From the NCBI RefSeq assembly GCF_024519725.1, contig NZ_JALJRK010000025.1, positions 1-64,000 on the forward strand: a DNA stretch of 64,000 bases, given 5' to 3'. Under the pieces are notes generated by a model. That model was not told the origin of the DNA and did no database searches. It saw only the letters and a program-made list of their open reading frames with translations. The stretch comes from Microvirga sp. Mcv34 (lineage in GTDB: Bacteria; Pseudomonadota; Alphaproteobacteria; Rhizobiales; Beijerinckiaceae). Made by a program: the position numbers and the translations under genes. Within the stretch, counting starts at the first letter, position 1, and the number at the start of each line of letters is the position of its first letter. Positions 50,935-59,608 of the stretch are shown one piece after another.

Positions 50935-53577
50935 ATGACGGGTGGTCCCGACCCCTTCGAAGCGCTGATCGCGCAGCTCGCCGCCGACCCGGACTTGAGC
51001 CTCCTGGCCGGGCCGGGAGCGGGCGTGCTCGTCTGGGATCAGGCAGGGGAGAGGCTGCTCTGGGCGTCGCCCGGCGCTTCAGGGTTGAAGGACGCGATCA
51101 GCGACGAGAGCGGTCGGATGCGCCCTGGCCTGCGGGCGCGCGATCGGATCAAGGCGCTGGCGGGAGGGCTAGCCCCCCGGCACGGCGCCCTGAAGGAGCG
51201 CCTGCGGGTCGACCCGTCCCGCCCCTGGCGGCCGGTCGCAACCCTCTGCCGGCTGGCGTCGCTGGAGACCGGCGAGACTGTTCTCGTCACGGCCTTCGTC
51301 GGACCCGTGCCGAGAGGGGCATCGGTCCCCCGTACGGCCCGGCCATCGGAGCCGCCGAGCATCGAACTATCAGCGCCAATGGAAGCCGATACCACTCCTC
51401 TGCCAGAGAGGCGCCCGGGTCCGGTTCGGTTTATCTGGCACACGGATGCGGCAACTCGTTTCACTGATGTTTCACACGCTCTCCCCCTGACCGTCGGAGC
51501 CATGGCCGGCAACATCGTCGGCCTGACCTGGGAGGAAGTGTCTCGGAGCGTCGTGGAGGACCCGGACGGGATGGTCGCGGCGCTCTTTGCCCGCCGCGAG
51601 ACCTGGAGCGGTCGCACAATCCTCTGGAGTATCGATAATTCGCCCTTGCAGGTCCCGGTCGATTGGGCCGGCATGCCGGTCTTCGGCCCGGGTCGGGAAC
51701 TCGTCGGTTTCCGAGGCTTCGGCCTCGTGCGCATGGATGCCGCCCAGGAACGGCAAATCCCGGATGCGGCCGCCGACCTGATCGCGCAGAGCCTTGCCAA
51801 CGACGAGACCCTGCCGTTCCGTCCGCCCGAGGAAATGCCTGGACAGGAGCCGTCCGTCGAAGCCGCGACATCCGACGAGGAAACTTGGTTCTCCAACCTG
51901 CGCGACCAGGTGGCCGCAGCGCTGTCCGGCCCCAAGCCGCAGGAGCCGGAGACCGTCGAACGCCCCCGCCCTTCCGAGAAGCAACCCCCGGCATCGGGCC
52001 TCTCCAGCACGGAGCGGAATGCGTTCCGGGAAATCGCACGCGCCCTCGGAGCCCGCCTGGAGGAGGAGACGCCTCCACCTGAGGAAACAGAGGCCGGAGA
52101 AGGACTTGAGGCGCCGTCGCCAAGCGTGCCAGGAGATCACAACGGCATCCTCGACCGGCTGCCGATCGGGATCCTGCTGCATCGCGGCGAGGCGATCCTG
52201 TTCGCTAACCGTTTCTTTCTGGACCTGACCGGCTACGAGGACGTCGACCAGATCCGGACCGCGGGGGGGCTGGTTCATCTGTTCCGAGGTTCTCCAGCGC
52301 TCGGTGGAGCAGGACACGAGGATTGTGCCCTCGCAGTGACCACGCGGTCCGATGAGAACATTGCCGTCACCGTGCGATCCTCCTTGGCCGAATGGGACGG
52401 CGAGCCGGCCGACCTGATGGTCGTTCGAAGGGCATCGACCCCGGAAACGACGCTGCCGCCGGACGGTCGCATTCAGGAGCTGGAGGCGATCCTCGACACG
52501 GCCACCGACGGGGTGATCGTGCTCAACGAGACGGGGCGGATTCTTTCGCTCAACCGCTCGGCCGAGGCGCTGTTCGGCTATGACGAGCAGGCTGTGGCGG
52601 GCGATGCCATCACGGTGCTCCTGGCGCCGGAGAGCCACATGGTGGCCCTCGATTACCTCGAGAGCCTGCGTTCGCCTGGCATGAGGAGCCTGCTCAACGA
52701 CGGGCGCGAGGTCGTCGGCCGGGAACGCCAGGGCGGGTCGATCCCGCTGTTCATGACCATGGGGCGCTTAGGCGACGGGCCGGATCGGCGCTTCTGCGCG
52801 GTTCTTCGCGACATCACGGCATTCAAGCGGACCGAGGGCGAACTGATCGGCGCCAAGCACGCGGCCGAGGAGGCGAGCGCCCAGAAATCCGATCTCCTGG
52901 CCACGATCAGCCATGAGATCCGGACGCCCCTGAACGCCATTCTGGGCTTCGCCGAGGTCATGCTCGAGGAGCGGTTCGGCGCCATCGGCAATGACCGCTA
53001 CAAGGAATATCTCAAGGACATTCACGCGTCCGGCTCCCATGTGATCAGCCTCGTGAACGATCTGCTGGATCTCGCCAAGATCGAGGCCGGCCGGCTGGAG
53101 CTGACCTTTACGGGAGTGAGCCTGAACGAGCTGGTTTCGTCCTGCGTGACCCTTCTCCAGCCACAGGCCGCACGCGATCGCATCGTCATGCGCATGAGCT
53201 TCGCCCCCAAGCTGCCGCCCGTGGTGGCGGACGAGCGCTCCATGCGCCAGATTGTGCTCAACCTCGTCTCCAACGCGATCAAATTCACGGATGCGGGCGG
53301 GCAGGTCATCGTCTCCACGGCCATGACCGACCGGGGCGAAGTGGCCTTCCGGGTGCGCGATACCGGCATCGGCATGACCCCGGAGGAGGTCGAGGCCGCC
53401 CTTGAGCCGTTCCGCCAACTCGCCACGTCGCGCAAGCGCGGCGGCACGGGGCTCGGCCTGCCACTCACCAAGGCGCTGGTCGAGGCGAACCGCGGGGCGC
53501 TCCAGATCGCGAGCCGGCCGAGCGAGGGTACCCTCGTCGAGGTGATCTTCCCGCCGACGCGGGTAATGGCCGAATAG
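50935..53577 (+). CDS. PAS-domain sensor histidine kinase
   Basis: An 880-residue hybrid-free kinase without obvious membrane spans. Seen: N-terminal 400 residues low in recognisable domains and rich in Pro/Glu (linker about 300-400), PAS-like segments at about 403-450 and 512-630, HisKA with H660 in ATISHEIRTPLNAILG, N-box LNLVSNAIKF (about 775), G1 DTGIGM (about 808) and G2 GGTGLGLPL (about 836). Resembles the PleC/DivJ class of cell-cycle or stress kinases. No response regulator is adjacent. AAGGA six bases upstream of ATG 50935; its stop overlaps the GNAT start by one base. Confidence 0.92.
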   Translation: MTGGPDPFEALIAQLAADPDLSLLAGPGAGVLVWDQAGERLLWASPGASGLKDAISDESGRMRPGLRARDRIKALAGGLAPRHGALKERLRVDPSRPWRPVATLCRLASLETGETVLVTAFVGPVPRGASVPRTARPSEPPSIELSAPMEADTTPLPERRPGPVRFIWHTDAATRFTDVSHALPLTVGAMAGNIVGLTWEEVSRSVVEDPDGMVAALFARRETWSGRTILWSIDNSPLQVPVDWAGMPVFGPGRELVGFRGFGLVRMDAAQERQIPDAAADLIAQSLANDETLPFRPPEEMPGQEPSVEAATSDEETWFSNLRDQVAAALSGPKPQEPETVERPRPSEKQPPASGLSSTERNAFREIARALGARLEEETPPPEETEAGEGLEAPSPSVPGDHNGILDRLPIGILLHRGEAILFANRFFLDLTGYEDVDQIRTAGGLVHLFRGSPALGGAGHEDCALAVTTRSDENIAVTVRSSLAEWDGEPADLMVVRRASTPETTLPPDGRIQELEAILDTATDGVIVLNETGRILSLNRSAEALFGYDEQAVAGDAITVLLAPESHMVALDYLESLRSPGMRSLLNDGREVVGRERQGGSIPLFMTMGRLGDGPDRRFCAVLRDITAFKRTEGELIGAKHAAEEASAQKSDLLATISHEIRTPLNAILGFAEVMLEERFGAIGNDRYKEYLKDIHASGSHVISLVNDLLDLAKIEAGRLELTFTGVSLNELVSSCVTLLQPQAARDRIVMRMSFAPKLPPVVADERSMRQIVLNLVSNAIKFTDAGGQVIVSTAMTDRGEVAFRVRDTGIGMTPEEVEAALEPFRQLATSRKRGGTGLGLPLTKALVEANRGALQIASRPSEGTLVEVIFPPTRVMAE

Positions 53578-54035
53578 TGTCACTCTTCACTCTGCGCCGC
53601 GCCACTCCATCCGATATGCCGGACGTCGCGGCCTTGAACCGCCATGTCCGCAGAACCTGCCTGCCTTACCTGCCGGACCTCCATACGCCCGAGGAGGATC
53701 TGGCCTTTTTCCGCGAGCATGTGTTCCCCACGTCGGAGGTCTGGCTCGCGCATGCCGAGGAGCGGCTGATCGGTTTTGCCGGGGCAAGGCTCGATTGGCT
53801 CGACCATCTGTATGTCGATCCGGCTTGGCACGGCTGCGGCGTCGGGCAGGCTCTCCTTGCGGCTGTCAAAGAGGATCGACCGGAACTCAATCTCTGGACC
53901 TTCCAGGACAACGCTCAGGCCCGCCGCTTCTATGAGCGGCACGGCTTTTGTCTGATCGCCACAACCGACGGATCAGCCAACGAAGAGCGAATGCCCGATG
54001 CCCATTACCGCTGGACGCGGGATCAGCCACTTTAA
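53577..54035 (+). CDS. GNAT-family N-acetyltransferase
   Basis: A 152-residue acetyl-CoA-dependent transferase. Seen: LRRATPSDMPDVAALN at the start, DHLYVDPAWHGCGVGQALL with the acetyl-CoA pyrophosphate loop (Q/R-x-x-G-x-A region GCGVGQ), and NAQARRFYERHGF. The start is GTG within TAGTG, overlapping the kinase stop, so it is co-translated with the kinase. Substrate unknown. Confidence 0.9.
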   Translation: MSLFTLRRATPSDMPDVAALNRHVRRTCLPYLPDLHTPEEDLAFFREHVFPTSEVWLAHAEERLIGFAGARLDWLDHLYVDPAWHGCGVGQALLAAVKEDRPELNLWTFQDNAQARRFYERHGFCLIATTDGSANEERMPDAHYRWTRDQPL

Positions 54036-54165
54036 CGGCCACCATGAGCCCATCGGGCGGCCAACCGCGATCCGGGCTGAGATAGATCAATGGGAGCGGT
54101 ACCTATTGCGGTTATGAGAGGCCGCAATACGTTGTGACGGATATGCCCCGGGACGAAGGATCGTC

Positions 54166-56889
54166 ATGTCTACCTATCGCCTCGACAAGCTCTTCAATCC
54201 GCGCTCCATCGCGGTGATCGGTGTAAGCCCTCGCCCGGGGTCTCTCGGCCTGACCTTCCTGCGCAACCTCATCGCGGGCGGCTTCGAGGGGGAGCTCTTC
54301 GCCGTCAATCCGCATCATGTGGAGATCGAGGGGAGGCCCTGCTTCGCCTCCTTGTCGGCCCTTCCCGAAGTGCCCGACCTCATTGTCGTCGCCGTCCCGC
54401 CCGAGCGGGTGCTCGGTGTGATCGAGGAAGCCGGGGAGGGCGGCGTGAGCGCCGCCATCGTGGCGACGGCGGGCATGGGCTATGGCGAGGGGTCCCTGGG
54501 CGATCAGGTCCGGCTTGCGGCCCGCGCCCACGGCCTGCGCATCGTGGGGCCCAACTGCATCGGCGTTTTGGCCCCCCGCGCCCGGATGAATGCGAGCTTT
54601 GCGGCCCACAGCGCCAAGCCCGGCGACCTAGCCCTCGTGTCCCAGTCGGGAGCCGTGGCGGCGGGCCTCGTGGAATGGGCGGCGCAGCGGCAGGTGGGGT
54701 TTTCGGCCATCGTCTCCCTGGGCGACAAGGTCGACGTGGATTTCAGCGATTGCCTGGATTTCTTCTCCGCCGACAGCGGCACCCGGGCGATCCTGCTCTA
54801 CATCGAGTCTGTCGGCAACGCACAGAAATTCATGTCCGCCGCTAGGGCGGCCGCACGCGTCAAGCCGGTCGTGGTGATCAAGGCCGGGCGCCATGCGCAA
54901 GGGGCGAAGGCGGCCGCGACCCATACGGGGGCCCTGGCCGGATCCGATGCGGTCTACGATGCCGCTTTCCGCCGTGCGGGCTTGCTGCGCGTGCTCGATC
55001 TCGACCAGCTTTTCGCGGCGGCGGAGACGCTCGGGCGGCAGAAGCCGTTTCCTGGCAACCGACTGGCACTCCTTACCAATGGAGGTGGTATCGGGGTTCT
55101 CGCGGTCGACCGGCTGATCGATCTGGGCGGCACGCTCGCCACATTGTCGGACAAGACACGGGAGACCCTCAACGCCATCCTGCCGCCGACCTGGTCCCGG
55201 GGCAACCCGATCGACATCGTCGGGGATGCGGAGCCCAGCCGCTATGTGGGCGCCCTCGAAGCGTTGCTCGCCGATCCTAACAACGATGCCGTTCTCATCC
55301 TCAACGTGCCGACCGCCGTTGCGGGAGCATCCGACGTGGCCTCCGCCGTGGCGGACGTGGTCAAGCGCGACCGGGCCCGGGGATACCGGCAGAAGCCGGT
55401 CTTCGCCGCCTGGATCGGCGAGGACCCGGACTCGGCCCGGGTGTTCGAAGAGGCACGGATTCCGAACTTCACCACCGAGGCCGATGCGATCCGCGGCTTC
55501 ATGCAGCTCGTTCGCTACCGCGAGGCGCAGGACCAGCTCATGGAGACGCCGGACAACCTGCCCCACGACTTCGAGCCAGATCCGGAGGCGGCCCGGGCGG
55601 TCATCGAGCATGTGCTGGCGCAGAACCGCCGCTGGCTCGATCCGCTGGAGGTCGACGCGCTCCTACGGGCCTATGACATCCCGACCGCCCCGGTGACCCT
55701 CGCGACAACGCCCGACGAGGCGGCCGAGGCGGCCCGACCCGTCCTGGGGGAGGGTGGCACCGTGGCCGTGAAGGTCCTGTCGCCCGACATCGTCCACAAA
55801 TCCGACATCGGCGGCGTGAAGCTCGACCTGACCACCGAGGAGGCGGTACGCAAGGCGGCTGCCGAGATCTTCGAGCGGGCCGCCCGCCTGAAGCCGCAGG
55901 CGCACGTGACCGGCGTCACCGTTCAGCCGATGGTGCGACGGGCGAAGGCCCGCGAGCTGATCGTCGGCCTAGCGGACGACCCGTCCTTCGGCCCCGTCGT
56001 GCTGTTCGGGCGCGGCGGCACGGCCGTCGAGGTCATCAACGACAAGGCGCTGGCCCTGCCGCCGCTCGACCTGAAGCTCGCCAACGACCTGATCGCCCGC
56101 ACCCGCGTGTCCCGGCGACTGAAGGCCTATCGGGATGTTCCGGCGGCCGACGAGGGGGCGATAGCCCTCACCCTCGTGAAGCTCGCCCAGATGGCAGCCG
56201 ACATTCCCGAAATTCGCGAACTCGACATCAACCCGCTGCTCGCCGACCATACGGGGGTGATCGCGGTCGATGCCCGGGTGGCGGTCGCGCCCGAGACCCG
56301 CAAGGGCAGCGGCCATCCGCGCTTCGCCGTGCGGCCCTACCCGAAGGAATGGGAGCGCACGATCACGTTGCGAAATGGGCGGAGCGCCTTCGTCAGGCCC
56401 GTGCGGCCGGAGGACGAGGCGGAGTTCCGCCGCTTCTTCGAGCAGATCACGCCCGAGGACCTGCGCCTTCGCTTCTTCGCCCCGGTCCGCGATTTCAGCC
56501 ACACCTTCCTCGCCCGCCTGACGCAGCTCGACTACGCCCGCGCCATCGCGTTCGTGGCTTTCGACGAGAGCACCGGCGAGATGATGGGCGCGGTCCGTCT
56601 CCATGCGGACGCCAATCACGAGACCGGGGAATACGGCATCCTGCTCCGCTCCGACCTCAAGGGCTTGGGCTTGGGCTGGGAGCTGATGCGGCTGATGATC
56701 GAATGGGCGAAGGCCGAGGGCCTGCGCGAGATCGAGGGGCAGGTGCTGCGCGAGAACTCGACCATGCTCGACATGTGCCGCAGTCTCGGCTTCACGATCC
56801 GGATCGATCCCGACGACCCGGAACTGCGCCTCGTCACCCTGCCGATCGCTTCCATCGATGCGCCGGGCAAGCTCGCGCAACCCACATGA
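54166..56889 (+). CDS. Acyl-CoA synthetase (NDP-forming)/GNAT fusion, Pat-like protein acetyltransferase
   Basis: A 907-residue protein: CoA-binding domain (VIGVSPRPGSLG, about 18), succinyl-CoA-ligase-like domain with H253 in ATHTGALAGSD, ATP-grasp part (about 490-700; VAVKVLSPDIVHKSDIGGVK) and C-terminal GNAT (about 735-890; GLGLGWELMRLMIEWAK, NSTMLDMCRSLGF). This order matches bacterial Pat/YfiQ lysine acetyltransferases that inactivate acyl-CoA synthetases. Because the catalytic His region of true ADP-forming synthetases appears preserved, synthetase activity cannot be excluded. AAGGA five bases upstream. Confidence 0.9.
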   Translation: MSTYRLDKLFNPRSIAVIGVSPRPGSLGLTFLRNLIAGGFEGELFAVNPHHVEIEGRPCFASLSALPEVPDLIVVAVPPERVLGVIEEAGEGGVSAAIVATAGMGYGEGSLGDQVRLAARAHGLRIVGPNCIGVLAPRARMNASFAAHSAKPGDLALVSQSGAVAAGLVEWAAQRQVGFSAIVSLGDKVDVDFSDCLDFFSADSGTRAILLYIESVGNAQKFMSAARAAARVKPVVVIKAGRHAQGAKAAATHTGALAGSDAVYDAAFRRAGLLRVLDLDQLFAAAETLGRQKPFPGNRLALLTNGGGIGVLAVDRLIDLGGTLATLSDKTRETLNAILPPTWSRGNPIDIVGDAEPSRYVGALEALLADPNNDAVLILNVPTAVAGASDVASAVADVVKRDRARGYRQKPVFAAWIGEDPDSARVFEEARIPNFTTEADAIRGFMQLVRYREAQDQLMETPDNLPHDFEPDPEAARAVIEHVLAQNRRWLDPLEVDALLRAYDIPTAPVTLATTPDEAAEAARPVLGEGGTVAVKVLSPDIVHKSDIGGVKLDLTTEEAVRKAAAEIFERAARLKPQAHVTGVTVQPMVRRAKARELIVGLADDPSFGPVVLFGRGGTAVEVINDKALALPPLDLKLANDLIARTRVSRRLKAYRDVPAADEGAIALTLVKLAQMAADIPEIRELDINPLLADHTGVIAVDARVAVAPETRKGSGHPRFAVRPYPKEWERTITLRNGRSAFVRPVRPEDEAEFRRFFEQITPEDLRLRFFAPVRDFSHTFLARLTQLDYARAIAFVAFDESTGEMMGAVRLHADANHETGEYGILLRSDLKGLGLGWELMRLMIEWAKAEGLREIEGQVLRENSTMLDMCRSLGFTIRIDPDDPELRLVTLPIASIDAPGKLAQPT

Positions 56890-56963
56890 AAAAGCCCGCC
56901 GTGGGGGCGGGCCGATCACGCTCTCATAACCTCAACTTGAGGGTAATGGCTCACAAAGCTCTC

Positions 56964-57073
56964 ACCTCATCCTGAGGAGGTGCGAAGCACCGTCTCGAAG
57001 GATCGTCCAGTTAGCACTGGAGGCGCCCTCGTCCTTCGAGAAGGTCACTGACGTGACCTCCTCAGGAGGAGGG
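56964..57073. repeat. Long imperfect inverted repeat (CCTGAGGAGG type)
   Basis: The left arm has CATCCTGAGGAGGT, GCGAAGC and CTCGAAGGA; the right arm has TCCTTCGAGAAGGT and ACCTCCTCAGGAGGAG, complementary to it around a spacer near 57010-57030. Elements of this kind are scattered between genes in many Hyphomicrobiales. It lies between the convergent Pat-like and bfr genes and may act as terminator. Confidence 0.65.
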
Positions 57074-57138
57074 CTCAGGTCAACGCCGGCTGTCTCGCCA
57101 CGATTTTCGATGATGTCTGCTCTGTCGAGCAAACAGTG

Positions 57139-57624
57139 TCACTCGTCGTCCTTGACCCCGCCGATATGCTTCTGGGCGTAGAGCTCGATGCCGACCTGCT
57201 CGACGAGGTTGAGCTGGGTTTCGAGGAAGTCGATATGGCCTTCCTCGTCCGTCATCAGCTCCTCGAACAGGTTCTTCGACACGCGGTCGCCGATGCTGTC
57301 GCAATAGGCCGCGGCTTCGCCGTAAAGGTTGCGCGCGTCGTATTCCGCCGCGAGGTCGGATTCGAGGATTTCCTGGATGTTCTGGCCGATGCGCAGGGGA
57401 TCGAGCACCTGCAGGTTGGCGAAACCCTCGAGGAAGATGATCCGCTCGATGAAGCGGTCCGCATGGTGCATCTCTTCGATGGATTCCTTGCGCCAGGCTT
57501 TCGCAAGTTCCTTGTATCCCCAATCGTCCAGGAGCCGGTAATGCAGCCAGTACTGGTTGACCGCCGTCAGCTCGCTGCGCAGGCCGCGATTGAGATACTC
57601 GATTACCTTGGGATCACCCTTCAT
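57139..57624 (-). CDS. bfr: Bacterioferritin
   Basis: A 161-residue iron-storage protein, forming 24-mers with heme. Seen: all ferroxidase ligands at canonical positions, E18, E51, H54, E94, E127 and H130, and heme-ligand M52. ATG 57624 is preceded by GAGGG; upstream in-frame sequence is the dispersed repeat and not coding. It lies 192 bases downstream of bfd on the same strand, with the repeat between them. Confidence 0.95.
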   Translation of the reverse strand: MKGDPKVIEYLNRGLRSELTAVNQYWLHYRLLDDWGYKELAKAWRKESIEEMHHADRFIERIIFLEGFANLQVLDPLRIGQNIQEILESDLAAEYDARNLYGEAAAYCDSIGDRVSKNLFEELMTDEEGHIDFLETQLNLVEQVGIELYAQKHIGGVKDDE

Positions 57625-57642
57625 CCTACCCTCTCGTCCATT

Positions 57643-57751
57643 GGCGCATCGTGCGGAAAAGTGGATCCGGTTTTCCGCACGAACGATGCGCCCATCCAGA
57701 AAAAGCATCAGATGGATCCCAAAAGTGGGGTCCACTTTTGGGTCCGATGCT
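57643..57751 (-). repeat. Nested-hairpin dispersed repeat, copy 3 (inverted)
   Basis: Here the order is reversed: first GGCGCATCGTGCGGAAAA (57643-57660) pairing with TTTTCCGCAC...CGATGCGCC (57671-57692), then GCATCAGATGGATCCCAAAA... pairing with CCACTTTTGGGTCCGATGC (ending 57751). It is the reverse complement layout of copies 1 and 2. Placed between bfd and bfr. Confidence 0.75.
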
Positions 57752-57816
57752 CAAGGCGCCGGATGCGCCAAGCACTTCCTTAGAGGATTTAGCAACTAGG
57801 GTGAAAGTCCTTTTGT

Positions 57817-58074
57817 TCAAAGGGTGGGCTCGGCCGCAGCCTTTTCGAGCGTAGTCGGGCAGCAGCCGCGATTGCAGGCCGCGATGGGCTCCACGCCCGC
57901 ATCGATCAGGGCCTGGTCCATGATGGCGCGGATCGTCCTGGCGCAGCGTCCGCAATTGGGGCTGCAGCCGAGACAGCGATAAACCTGCGCGGGAGTGCGG
58001 GGACAGTCCGGTCCCGGCTTGAGGCAGGCTTTGACATCGCCGTCGGAGAGGATGTTGCAGGAACAGACGATCAT
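57817..58074 (-). CDS. bfd: Bacterioferritin-associated ferredoxin
   Basis: An 85-residue 2Fe-2S protein that reduces ferric iron in bacterioferritin for release. Seen: MIVCSCN with C4 and C6, and SPNCGRC with C41 and C44, the expected ligand spacing; extra Cys at C34, C37 and a C-terminal CNRGCC tail longer than the usual protein. Upstream (58081-58096) are TTCTAGTTTAGAA and TTTAGAATGACTAAA, dyads reminiscent of iron-responsive (Irr-type) boxes. Leads the bfd-bfr pair. Confidence 0.92.
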   Translation of the reverse strand: MIVCSCNILSDGDVKACLKPGPDCPRTPAQVYRCLGCSPNCGRCARTIRAIMDQALIDAGVEPIAACNRGCCPTTLEKAAAEPTL

Positions 58075-58192
58075 TTGTTGTTCTAGTTTAGAATGACTAA
58101 AAACTACATGCGATATCAAAGACTTAACTGAAATTTCAGCACACCGCCAGCGCGATCGCCTGTGCCCGGATGTCACGGTTAAGGCGTAACAC

Positions 58193-58762
58193 TTAAGCCA
58201 AGCGCTTGAACAAGCCGGGATAGTCGAGCACGAAACCGTCCTCGTCGACAGGCAGGTCGGCAGTGAACCCGCTCTCCAGGCTCTCGAAGCGGTAGAGCGT
58301 GCCTGCATCGAGCGCGGTGTAGCGCTGGTTGGCCGCCGTGACGATGAGGTCGGGGACGGCGATGTAGCACAGGCGGATATCCGAGCTCTCGCCGGTCTCC
58401 AGGTCGAGGCGCCGGACAGGGAGGGTGTTGGTGAGCGGCGTCGCCTGGATGTCGATGTCGATGCAGCCTTGGAGGTCCGGTCGCACCTTGCCGTTCTCCT
58501 GCCAATGCCCTTGGCCGTCGCTTTCCAGATGCAGCACATGCCCGGCGGTGGTGCGCAGGATCACGTCCTTGGTGCGCCACAGGGCATCGAGTCTGAGGCG
58601 GTAGGAGAGGCCGAACTCGGTCTCGTCTGCTTTGGCGATCACGACGCCCGAGACGGTAAGCCCGCCATCGGCCGGCCGCACGTCCACATGCTCCATGCCC
58701 GCCCCGCAGCCGTCCCAGGCCGACCAGCGGATGGTGCGGAAGATCAGTGTCGGGATGGACAT
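58193..58762 (-). CDS. Putative glycolipid-binding domain protein (PF06475-like)
   Basis: A 189-residue protein. Seen: GCGAGMEHVDVR near the start and LQGCIDIDIQATPLTNTLPV (about 97-116) with LCYIAVPDLIVTAANQRYT, the characteristic core of the putative glycolipid-binding family. No signal peptide or membrane span, so cytoplasmic. Biochemical role is not established for the family. Single gene between bfd and lutC. Confidence 0.82.
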   Translation of the reverse strand: MSIPTLIFRTIRWSAWDGCGAGMEHVDVRPADGGLTVSGVVIAKADETEFGLSYRLRLDALWRTKDVILRTTAGHVLHLESDGQGHWQENGKVRPDLQGCIDIDIQATPLTNTLPVRRLDLETGESSDIRLCYIAVPDLIVTAANQRYTALDAGTLYRFESLESGFTADLPVDEDGFVLDYPGLFKRLA

Positions 58763-58936
58763 GCCAAGCCTCCATGCGTCGAGACGTTCATGCCGGACGA
58801 TTATGGCTGAGCTGAGGGACTTGTCGAATCGGATGCGCGGCGGAAACGGTCCGTTATCACCTCCCGGACTTGATCCGGGGAGGTGATGACGTGAGAGAAA
58901 CCGCTTATGGCTTCAATTAGATGCCAAGGAACCCGC

Positions 58937-59608
58937 TCAATCCCGCACCACCACCACATGCAGCCGCCGCGGACCATGGGCGCCGAGCAGGAGGGTCTGC
59001 TCGATATCGCCGGAGCGGGACGGTCCGGTGATGAAATTCACCGTGCGCGGCATGGAGCCCTTGCCGTAGGCGAAGCGCACCCGGTTCCAGACGGCCTCGT
59101 AATCGCCCGCGATGTCCTTGGCCGAGACCACGATGATGTGGTTGTCGGGCAGGAAGTTGAGGGTCGAGGGGTTTTCGTGTCCCGACACCATGGCGAGCGT
59201 GCCGGATTCGGCGATGCCCCCGAAGGCGTGGCTCACCGCGTTGAGGTCCCGGCCCTCACTTGGCCCATGGGCGATATCGAGGGCAGTGTCCGACCAAGGC
59301 ATGGCCTGGAGGCGCGGATCGTCCCCCATGCGGAGGGTGGCGGGCAGGTTGTGGTTGCGCAGGAACAGCGCGATGGATTGCGGCACCTCCGCCGGAGAGG
59401 CGACCTCCGTCACCGTGGCGAGCGAGGTCTCGACCATGGTTTTGAAGAGAGCGATCCGCTCCTCGCCGGAAACCTGTCCGCGCTGGGGAATCACACCCTT
59501 GGGCGAGCGCTCCAGGCGGTCCGCCACGATCTGATGGCGGATCTTCTCGGTGCCGTTCACGCCGAGAGAGCGGCGGATATTCGCGAAGATATCGTCACGG
59601 GCGCTCAT
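58937..59608 (-). CDS. lutC: LUD-domain lactate utilisation protein LutC
   Basis: A 223-residue LUD-domain protein of the LutABC lactate-oxidising complex. Seen: MSARDDIFANIRRSLG start, GIAESGTLAMVSG (about 129-141), FLPDNHIIVV and the C-terminal ITGPSRSGDIEQTLLLGAHGPRRLHVV, the family signature. ATG 59608 overlaps the LutB stop as ATGA. Last gene of the operon. Confidence 0.95.
   Translation of the reverse strand: MSARDDIFANIRRSLGVNGTEKIRHQIVADRLERSPKGVIPQRGQVSGEERIALFKTMVETSLATVTEVASPAEVPQSIALFLRNHNLPATLRMGDDPRLQAMPWSDTALDIAHGPSEGRDLNAVSHAFGGIAESGTLAMVSGHENPSTLNFLPDNHIIVVSAKDIAGDYEAVWNRVRFAYGKGSMPRTVNFITGPSRSGDIEQTLLLGAHGPRRLHVVVVRD

Noticed and set aside
56893-56915. GCCCGCC/GGCGGGC hairpin just after the Pat-like gene as a terminator
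   Set aside because: No T-run on either side in the expected direction; the larger inverted repeat downstream is a better candidate.
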